The notes beneath the pieces were generated by a model. That model had not been told where the DNA came from, did not search any database, and saw only the letters and a program-made list of their open reading frames with translations. DNA of 64,000 bases. Source: Grammothele lineata (lineage: Eukaryota > Basidiomycota > Agaricomycetes > Polyporales > Polyporaceae). Location: NCBI GenBank assembly GCA_002150815.3, contig NDFF03000126.1, positions 1-64,000 on the forward strand, written 5' to 3'. Shown one piece after another: positions 55,843 through 64,000 of this stretch (positions are counted from its first letter, which is position 1; every line of letters starts with the position of its first letter). Position numbers and translations under genes: made by a program.

Positions 55843-58800
55843 ATGAGTTCACTGGCATTCTTGGTGACGGAGCTTCAGGTGCGCAGTAAAGTTGCTGTTC
55901 TGTGAAATCACGCTGATACGCGACACACGTATGCTAGTCTCTTGCTAGCGAGACCCGTAGGAAACATCCTGATGTCCGCGAAGTAAGTGGCTGTCTCTGT
56001 CACGCCCAAGCTCTTTGACACTCCTTGCGTCAAGGTCTGTTGCTCATTACACTGCTTCTAGGCGGCGGAGAAGTCCCTGGCCATCCTTCGCTCTTCGCCG
56101 GAGCAAGCCACCGCGAATCTGGCTTCAGGTGAGCAGCCACCCTCGTACCCTCATCCGCCCCCGCTTGACCCGCCGTCCAAGATGGCCCGCAATCCGACGA
56201 CCTGCTCAGGCCGGTCTTCATGGGTTGCGCGACGAAGAACGCGAAAGTCGTCGCCATCTCCCTCGGCTCTCTCCAACGCCTCATCGCCCTCAAGGCCGTC
56301 CCCCAATCCGCCGTCCCCCTCATCATCTCGACCATGAGCGACTGCATGAACCAGGGCGTCGACATCCAGCTGCGCATCCTCCAGACTCTCCTCTCCCTCA
56401 TCACTAACTTCCCCGCGGTGCACGGCCCACTACTCGGAGATGTGAGTGCGCAGCTTACTCGTCTCGGCCCGAGGTCGGGGCGCCACTAGTATGTGGGCTG
56501 ACTGTGTCCGCAGGCGCTGCTATTATGCTTCAGGCTGCAGGAGTCGCGGATAGCAGTGGTATCATCGACGGCTGCTGCAACGCTGCGGCAGCTGGTGATG
56601 TTCGTGGTGGACAAGGTGGTGGACGAGGATCGCCGGGACGAGTTGACGGAGAGCGCCAAGGCCGAGGCCATTCTGCCTAACGGTGCGACTAAGAAACTCG
56701 GACCCTCCGCACACGACGCGTACGCCGTGTTTGAGGACTTGTGTCTCCTCGCGAACTCGGAGCAGCCGCGGTTCCTGAAGTTGGATTCCCTTCGGAAGAC
56801 TTTTGCTCTGGAGCTGATTGAGAGCGTCCTCACGAACTACCATGACCTCTTCCGCAAGGTACTTCCCTCAACGTTTTTTGTGGCGTTCGCTCACTTTGGA
56901 ATGCTATATTGACAGCATACAGAGTTGCTCTTGCTCCTTCAACACCACCTCTGCCCGCTCGTGCACAAGTCGCTCTCCGATCGGCCGAACTTCCCGCTTA
57001 CCCTGCGCTCAACACGCGTCGTATTCCTGCTTCTCAAGCAATTCTCTCCGGAGCTGAAGACCGAGGCCGAAGTCTTCCTTATGCTCCTTATTCGGATCAT
57101 CGGAGCCGAGAGCGGCGACGTCGACCCCAGTGATTCAGCGCAAGGTCATTTAGTTCGACCTCTGTGGATGCGCGTTCTTGCTATGGAGATTATGCGTGGG
57201 TAAGTTCGTATTTAGAACGTCTTGTTCATTCTCTGAACTCTCCTCGTCAGACTATGCAGTGATGCAGAGCTCATGCGGAACGTGTGGGACCGGTATGACG
57301 CTGAGGAGGGAGGTTCCAAGGTGTTCACCTCTTTGATCACCGCGCTCAAGCGCCTCGTCACGGAACGCCCAGCACTGTTAGGAGTATGCCAGCAGATGTT
57401 CGGCGCAGGGGTCACGCATCCAGGCTCAACGGCAGACGGAGCGTACGCGCTGGACGTCGGTGGTGTCGCCGGGATGGTGGCGAGTGCGGCTAGCGCGACG
57501 GTTACGGGAGTGGCGAATATGATGTCATCCGAGGCGGGCTTGAGCATTCAGGGATCTGCGATGAAGTTGCAATGGTATGTCCGTTCTGAGTTCTTTTGAC
57601 TGAGAATTTTACTGACGTATATGCAAGCATCGACCAGCTTGACAAGGCAGACTCGCCACCAATCCCAGAGTCCTATCTCTACCTCCTTGGCGTGCAGTGC
57701 CTTGTTTCGCTTTGCGAAGGTTGCGCAAACTTCACCGCCCCGCTCTACAACTCCATCATGGTCCAGAAGCCTCGTACGGCCGGGGAGCCTGTCATTCGCG
57801 CCCCTCCCGCTCTCGACCTCTCGACACTATCCGAGGATGAGCCAACAACACACCAACTGCAGATCGTCCACGACATGGTCGAAAGTGGATGGCCCGCTTT
57901 CCTCGCCGCACTGTCATTCCTAATCTCGACCAATCTCTCGGACGAGCTCTTCGTCGACGTTCTCGCAAGCTACCAGGCCCTAACGACCGTTTCGGGCATG
58001 CTCGGCCTCGCCACCCCGCGTGACGCGTTCTTCACTTCCCTCGCTCGCCTCGCAATCCCGACTGGAGTTGTGTCCAGCATCGACTCTTACCTGCCTGTGG
58101 AGCCGAGCACACCCCGCTCCACCGCAAGCGCAATCACGGAGAGCTTTGGGGTAACCCTCCCAGGGTCGAACGCACAAGCCCCAGGGCTATCTGAACGGAA
58201 CATGGCATGCTTGAAGGTGCTCGTCGCGAGCGCGCTCTTCCTCGCGGGCAGTCTCGGCGAGAGCTGGTTCGATATCCTCGAGGCCCTTCAGAATGCGGAT
58301 TACGTCCTCACTATGAAGGGTGCCCGGCCCCCACCCAACAAACGCAACACTATCGGCCCCGGTTCGACCATCCTCTCCCCTTCTCGTTCCACCTCAGGAA
58401 GTGGACCCGCTACAGCCTCCCAGCCCCAAGGCGGTGCGAGCACAGGGGCGTCGCAGGCGGCTGGAAGGCATCCGCTGCTAGCTGATTTGGACCCAGACAG
58501 CATGTTGCACGCCATTCAGCGGCTGTTTGACGCGTCGAAGAACCTCGAGGACGGCGCGTTCTGCGACTTCGTGAAGGCGCTGTGCCGGCTGAGCGCGGCG
58601 ATGATCGGGATGCAGTCCGATACGCTCTCGGAGAGCGAGAGTGCTGACGAGCTGGAGAGTAGCGCGAGCGCTATGCTGTCCCCGCCCGCGGTTGGGGATG
58701 GAGCGCATAGGAGGAGAGTGAGCGGGATACATTTGCCTCGGACTCCGGTAGGTTTATCGTGTACGTTGTGCAAACGAGCGGTTGACTAACAGGGTACCTT

Positions 58801-61800
58801 GCAGCGTTCTGGCGACTTCGGCATCGGAAAACTCGGCGGGGTGTCCATGCTCAACATCCACCGGCTCATCTATAGGTCACCCGACATCGCGTGGAGTCCC
58901 ATCACCGAGCACCTGCTCTCCGTCATTCGACACCCTTATGCGCCCCCGACCATTCGTACCCAGGCAGCCAAGGTGCTCGACGACGTCCTCCTGGTTGTCC
59001 CGCGTAACATCACATCTTCAGCAGAACTGCAACCCGTCGTGCAACGGCGCGTGCTCGACGTCCTTGCGTTGCAGGTCATCCCTGACCCCGGTGCGGCGGG
59101 GAGCAGCACAACGATCGAGCTACGGCGGATGGGTCTCGAGACGTTGCACCAGATCCTGCAGTCGTCCGGGCACACACTCGTCGTCGGGTGGGAGACGATT
59201 TTCGAGATGCTCGGGAGCGTATGCAAGTCCGCGCTCGCGCCTCCGAGCCCGTCGCCGTCCATGCAGGATCTGGGCAAGGGCCGCCCACCTCCACTAGGGT
59301 ACCTCAATGAGCGCGGGTACACGTCGCTGGTCAAGATTGCGTTCCAGTCGCTCACGCTCGTCTGCGACTCGCTCTCGTCGCTCTCCCCGGAGCACCTTCG
59401 CCTCTGCATCAGCACCCTTGGTCAATTCGGGCGACAGTCGGATACGAACATCGCGCTCACCGCGGCGGAGAGTTTGCTCTGGGGAGTGTCGGACTCGATC
59501 CAAGCGAAACGCCGCGATGAGGATAAGGAGCCGGAGTACAGCGCGCTGTGGATGTTCCTCTTGCTCGAGGTCCTCGGACTCTGCACAGACGCACGGCCGG
59601 AAGTTCGCGTCGGCGCCATTCAGACCCTCTTCCGCACTCTCCAGCTTTACGGCGCAACGCTCAGCCTGGAGACGTGGGACGAGTGTATCTGGAAAGTGAC
59701 TTTCCCGCTCTTGGACTCCATAACGGCATCATTACGAAGCGGGTCGGACACGTCCGCTGCTTCGCCTACCGTGGCCGTTCCGACAGACCAGCAATGGGAC
59801 GAATCCAAAGTGCTTGCACTACAGTCGATCGGCGCGATATTTAACGACTTCCTAACTAGCAAGATCATGCGCCTCGATTCGTTCATCAGGGCGTGGGAGG
59901 TCTTCATCGGCCATGTCCAGGACTCGTGGCTCCACGACAGCCGCACGATTACTGCGCCTGCGCTACGCTGCCTCGAGCGCGCCATCAAGGCGTGCTCCGC
60001 GGCAGAAGGCGACGAGCTGCGCGCGCGTACCGTCGAAGCACTCGAGATTGTGTGGCGCGCGTGCGACACAATGGGCCGTATTGTCGCGGACGCGGACGAC
60101 GCGGGCGCCGCGGAGGCCGTGCGACCACTTACGCAGGAGAGCTTAATGGCGTACGTGGATGTCGTACGATGCACGCGGAGCGTTGGCAGGCAATTCGAGG
60201 ACCACGAGTGGCCTCTTGAGCGTCTTACACGCCTCATGACGATCCTGAAGGGTACGTTGCGGAAATACTACTCTTGGTGTGGCACGGTGCATGGCTCATA
60301 CCACCCTTAACAGGTGTCCTCACTTACTCGGCGTCACCCGACTTCAGGCCCGACGTGGACCAGTTAAACCCTGTTCAAGTAAGTTTGCTTTTCCTTCTTG
60401 AGGGGTTCCGGTCCCTGGCTTAATGAACGCTAAATGAATATAATGACAGGCGGTCGTAATGGAAGCTGTCGATGGCATTGAGCTCGCTGCACAGGGCGTG
60501 TTCTCGCTCGTGCTCAGGGACCTGTCGGAGTATGCCACGCTTCCCTTCCTGGCGGCGTTCGACGTGCACGACCCGCCTACGAGCGCTCTTCCATCCGCCT
60601 CCGCGTCGAGCATTAGGCCGTCTCGGACAGGGGCACAGCGCGTGACATACATCGCGCTGTCCAAGAAGACGATGCCCATGCTTGTCGACCTCTTCCTGCG
60701 CTTCAAAGACGAGGCTATCATCTTCGCAGACGGCACTGTCGAGGCACTGTTCTCCGTGAGTAGAGTTTTAGGGCTGCCTTCGCGACGTATATGGGGCGTT
60801 CATTAACGAAAGTTTGCGCAAAGGCATATTCCATTCCTATCAAGCTCAAGTACGATTGTCCCGCGCCGTCCAAGTTCGGAAAGGATGAACCCCTGTGGAA
60901 GACGGCAACAACCAGCTTCCTGCGCATCGTGAAGGAGTGTGGTCCTCAGATGAGGAAACTTCAAAGTGGTATGTTCCAATCTGTTCTAATGTATCCTTTT
61001 TCCTAATATTTTGGCGTCTCAGATATTCCTCCCGATCATGTAGAGGGTATCTGGCGGCAAGTCGTCGAGACGTACCGCGGTGGCATCCTCGCCGACTGGT
61101 ACGTTGCCACACGAAGCTGATACTGCGGTTATGCTAACATCCGTCCATGTGCAGCTCCGCTGTTGAAAGCTTCCCATTAGACGTCCAAGAGACAGAAGAG
61201 AACTTCGATCTTTCCCTGATTGCCTCGTTGGAGATAGATGTCGTCCCCTATCTCGGTGAAACAGCCGTTCCGGACTACGTCGTCATGCAGCTCGCCCGCG
61301 TTCTCCACCAAGGGAGTCGACTGCGGACGACCGACGACGATCTACCGCCCTCACCGGTTTCCCTGCCGGAAGACTCCCCACGAGGTGCCAAGAGGTCCAG
61401 CACTGTACCCTCCGTCAATGAGGCCGACAAGGTGCTTAAGTTCGGTGATAATTCGATCGGCATGGGTACCACAAGCTCCGGCCATTTCCTCCCCCGCGAA
61501 CGCTTCGCATACTGGTGCTTCGATCTCCTATTCCTCGTATGCTCAGATACATCCCAAGGTTTGAGATTCTTGCTGCGAGCTGCGCAATCCATCTGACCTA
61601 GCGTTCACAGACCAGATACCCGCCCGCCAGCGGATAGCAGCGCTCAGCATACCCTCTCTATTGGAGCGGTGTCGTATGACCCTAGTTAGCTATGTGGCAG
61701 ATGAGTCGTTGCGAGGAAACCTACCGTTCCCAAGGTTGGTTTTGTCGGTCGCCGTAACAATCCATCACTCACGCGGGGCCTAATCGTAGGGCAAGAGAAG

Positions 61801-62239
61801 AAGAGCTACTGTACGTTCTCAGAAAACTTCTCTCGCTCCGATTGTGGCCCGGGACGCTATGGGCTGCCTTGTCGGATTCGCCATCAAAATACTCTGCGGA
61901 GCAACCTAGTGCGTCTCCACTCTGGCTTCTTCGTGACTCAACACTGATTGTGGTCCTTGCTGTCGTTCAGGCATCGATGTGTCGCTGTCTCCGTCCGCAC
62001 TGGTCGCCGACGCAGTTCGACGCTCGACGAAAGCGCACCTTTTCCACTTCTTCCCCATTTTGTGTGAGATTGTTGCGATTCCACGCAAACCGCCTACAGC
62101 ATGGATCATGTCAAATACCCGCCGCACAGCTATTGATTCCGAATCGTCAAGCGCAGGTCAGGCGATCGAGCTCGATGCACGCACTCTTGTGAAGGACTGT
62201 TTGAAGGAACTCGGACGGGAGCTCAGTGTTGGCTACTAG
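55843..62239 (+). CDS. MON2: MON2 homologue, Golgi/endosome trafficking scaffold
   Basis: Seventeen exons all join in phase: 55843-55878, 55938-55982, 56062-56128, 56182-56441, 56514-56858, 56916-57199, 57251-57574, 57628-58747, 58805-60251, 60314-60378, 60450-60755, 60824-60968, 61023-61098, 61155-61558, 61611-61734, 61790-61908, 61971-62239; 1811 aa, as expected for the family. The N-terminal DCB-type region begins FLVTELQSLASETRRKHPDV, followed by DDLLRPVFMGCATKNAKVV and ISLGSLQRLIALKAVP. HUS-type helices and HEAT-like repeats fill the rest; there is no Sec7 catalytic domain, which is what separates Mon2 from BIG/GBF exchange factors. Mon2 works with Dop1 and the flippase Neo1 at the trans-Golgi and endosomes. 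Low-complexity linkers lie at about residues 680-730 and 1600. Confidence 0.88.
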
Positions 62240-62376
62240 TCTCTGCTCACATATCAATCTGTGCCATAATTACTCATGTTACATGCACTCGTACACCATG
62301 CATCGTAGACTTCTGTACTAATGCCGTAATGAAAGAACCTCCCCGGACGGCCCTGGTTGCGACGTCTGCCGGGGAC

Positions 62377-62968
62377 TTAATGCGGGGGACCGGGAATAGC
62401 GGGGACCGGCTCCCTGAAGTCTTCTTCCGTCGCGCCCATCACTTTGAGTAGTTCGTCCTTCTTAAACATGCGCGCCGTCTGGATGGCCGTGGGTGTGCCC
62501 GAGCGCGGGTCCGCGCCTCCATCCACGAGGACACGGACAACTTCGTCGTGCCCCTTGAAGACAGCACCCGCGAGCGGGGACTGGCCTTGGTCGTTGGTTC
62601 TGTTGCCGTCCGCGCCCCGCGTAAGCAGCTCCCGGACGAGTGTGGCGTGGCCGTTGTACGCGGCAAGCATGAGCAACGTGTTTCCTGCGAGCCGAGCTCA
62701 ACGCGAGTCGAGGCCGGTCCCACGCCCAATCGGGCCAGAGATCGCGGAAGCTGTGCCGTGTACATACCCTTGTCGTTCGTCAAGTTCGGGGGCAGCCCGA
62801 CGTCGACGGCCTGGATGAGGAGCTCCGCGTTGTTGTCGCGCGCGGCATCGAACATGCGGTGTGCAAAGTCAAGCGTCTCCTTGGGCAAAGCTGCAGCCGC
62901 GGTCGTCTGCCAAAAGACGTTCGTCAGGGGTCGAGAGCGTTGTGCGTGCCCTCGGCGTGGCGTACCAT
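62377..62968 (-). CDS. Small ankyrin-repeat protein
   Basis: Exon 1 is just the start codon (62966-62968), then exons 62768-62906 and 62377-62684 join in phase to 149 aa. The donor GTACGC follows the ATG directly and the acceptor TTGGCAG precedes ACGACCGCG, giving MTTAAAALPKETLDF. Ankyrin repeats cover most of the protein: DAARDNNAELLIQAVDVGLP, NTLLMLAAYNGHATLVRELL, then SPLAGAVFKGHDEVVRVLVD with GADPRSG. It resembles small fungal ankyrin proteins of the yeast Yar1 type in size, but a specific partner cannot be claimed. It converges on MON2, with 137 nt between stop codons. Confidence 0.78.
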
Positions 62969-63288
62969 GGTAGTCTGAGTGGTGGCGGTTGAATGGTTTA
63001 TGCGGATGAAATGGCAATCCAGCGGTCGCCGTTGCTGAGAGGAAAAGAAGCAACGTCGGAGAGGAAGATCTGGCCGGGCTAGCCTGACTCGTGAGTAAAC
63101 CGCACGCGCGCTGGCGGCTGTGGCGCACGCGACCTCGTGACCCGAACGAGCTGCGGCTTCTCGGACGCGCGCGTTCAGTTAATAATCTGCGTATGGTTAC
63201 GCGCATCATCCGATTCGCAAGTTACTCAGTACATCCAGACCAGGCCCGCGTCCAAACATGACATGAACACGCATCGTGCGCGGAGCGT
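62969..63288. other. Promoter region of the ankyrin gene
   Basis: 320 nt between two minus-strand genes; no element recognised. Confidence 0.4.
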
Positions 63289-64000
63289 TTAGCGTGCCTT
63301 CGTCGGCGTATCTCCTACCAAAACACGCGCGGCGCGCCCGCGGCCGCCTTTGACGGGCGTGTCTAGGTCGCCGAAGCCCCCAAGGTCGCCAGGACTACTG
63401 CTCTGAGGCGGCTCCTGGTCCTCGCCATACAGCGCGTCGTCGTCCTCCTGCGAGCCGAGCATCAACACGTCTGGCGTACCGTCCAGCTTCCATTCGTCTC
63501 CGTCAACGTCGAGCAGCGCGCCATCCTCGGACATCGTCGACGTTGTCGGCTGGCGCAACCGGGCGGCTTTGGTCGGTGTCGCCATCGCGGCTGTGTCGTC
63601 TTCGTCTTCATCGGTATCGATGTTCAGGCTGTCCACGCGGCTAAAGCGCGTCTGTACGTGCGACGAAGGCTGCAGCGACTGCGACCCGCCTGCAGCGCTC
63701 GTAGAGGACGATGACGTCGCAGATGCGCCCGCGAAGAGCGAGGGGAGCCGTACTTGGCTATGCGAGCGCTGCGACTGGCTGCGCGCGAGCTCTGCACGAG
63801 GCTTCGTGGGTGTTGCTGCGACAAGCACGCTACCCTTAGATTTCTTCCCCTGCGCCTGACTCTGGCTTTGAGTGCGCGCGAGCTGTGTCCCAGCCTGCGG
63901 CGGGGGTGGCGGGGGCGCGAATCCCAGAACAGAAGACGACGATGCGGAGTGCTCAAGGCCCGCGGCGGCGGCGGCGGCGTCCGCCTTCTGCTTCGCGCGC
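63289..64000 (-). CDS. C-terminal part of an unknown protein rich in TPxK sites (runs off the window)
   Basis: An open frame of about 237 codons enters from the right edge and ends at 63289. It is low complexity: an Ala run, Pro run, a Gln/Ser-rich part (QSQSQAQ, RSQSQRSHSQ), an acidic block (NIDTDEDEDD) and two acidic motifs near the end (DVDGDEWKLDGTPDVLMLG and EDDDALYGEDQE). Four Thr-Pro-x-Lys sites (TPTK, TPTK, TPVK, TPTK) match the cyclin-dependent kinase consensus, so a cell-cycle-controlled nuclear protein is plausible. The N-terminal part is outside the window and no domain is visible, so no identity is given. Confidence 0.65.
   Translation of the reverse strand, partial: RAKQKADAAAAAAGLEHSASSSSVLGFAPPPPPPQAGTQLARTQSQSQAQGKKSKGSVLVAATPTKPRAELARSQSQRSHSQVRLPSLFAGASATSSSSTSAAGGSQSLQPSSHVQTRFSRVDSLNIDTDEDEDDTAAMATPTKAARLRQPTTSTMSEDGALLDVDGDEWKLDGTPDVLMLGSQEDDDALYGEDQEPPQSSSPGDLGGFGDLDTPVKGGRGRAARVLVGDTPTKAR

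Overview
The window looks like nuclear DNA of a filamentous basidiomycete, most likely an Agaricomycete and possibly a polypore. Reasons: GC-rich coding sequence, many short introns (mostly 43-95 nt) with GT-AG ends and clear phases, a crowd of F-box/leucine-rich-type genes of the kind expanded in mushrooms, and wood-decay style secreted enzymes (a heme peroxidase and a GH43 arabinanase). The species cannot be named from sequence alone. All exon models were built by eye from splice signals and reading-frame continuity. No database search was possible, so family names rest on recognised motifs and architecture.

Layout. 1-3341: no supported gene. 3342-5838 (-): MED25-like protein with an N-terminal vWA-like domain. 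7188-8530 (+): WHI2-like BTB protein, followed by 8852-10303 (+): LTO1/YAE1-family protein with one very long intron. 10304-16583: 6.3 kb with no supported gene but several small repeats. 16584-20136 (+): a large Ser/Pro-rich disordered protein.

21231-55387 is an accessory-looking block. It holds seven intact F-box genes (21988-23655 -, 24440-26113 -, 33089-34913 +, 43417-45283 -, 45949-47718 -, 48526-50469 +, 53476-55387 +) and one F-box relic (21231-21530 -). Between them lie a secreted heme peroxidase (26643-28779 -), a GNAT acetyltransferase (29857-30642 +), an internally deleted exocyst Sec6 paralogue (30747-32307 -), an NmrA-like oxidoreductase (35071-36369 -), a fungal D-xylulokinase (37287-40911 -), an AlkB-like dioxygenase (41838-42859 -) and a GH43 arabinanase (50589-51933 -). 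The right end returns to housekeeping genes: MON2 with 17 exons (55843-62239 +), a small ankyrin protein (62377-62968 -) and the 3' part of a gene rich in TPxK sites running off the window (63289-64000 -).

How the genes relate. The F-box genes form two sequence groups. Members of the second group share a tiny first exon followed by a phase-2 intron, which points to local duplication from one ancestor. F-box proteins act as substrate adaptors of SCF ubiquitin ligases, but substrates cannot be read from sequence. Arabinanase and xylulokinase are the extracellular and late intracellular steps of pentose use, but nothing shows they are co-regulated. The most unusual single item is the Sec6-like gene: its N-terminal ~89 codons are spliced straight to the C-terminal half of Sec6, with an open frame throughout.
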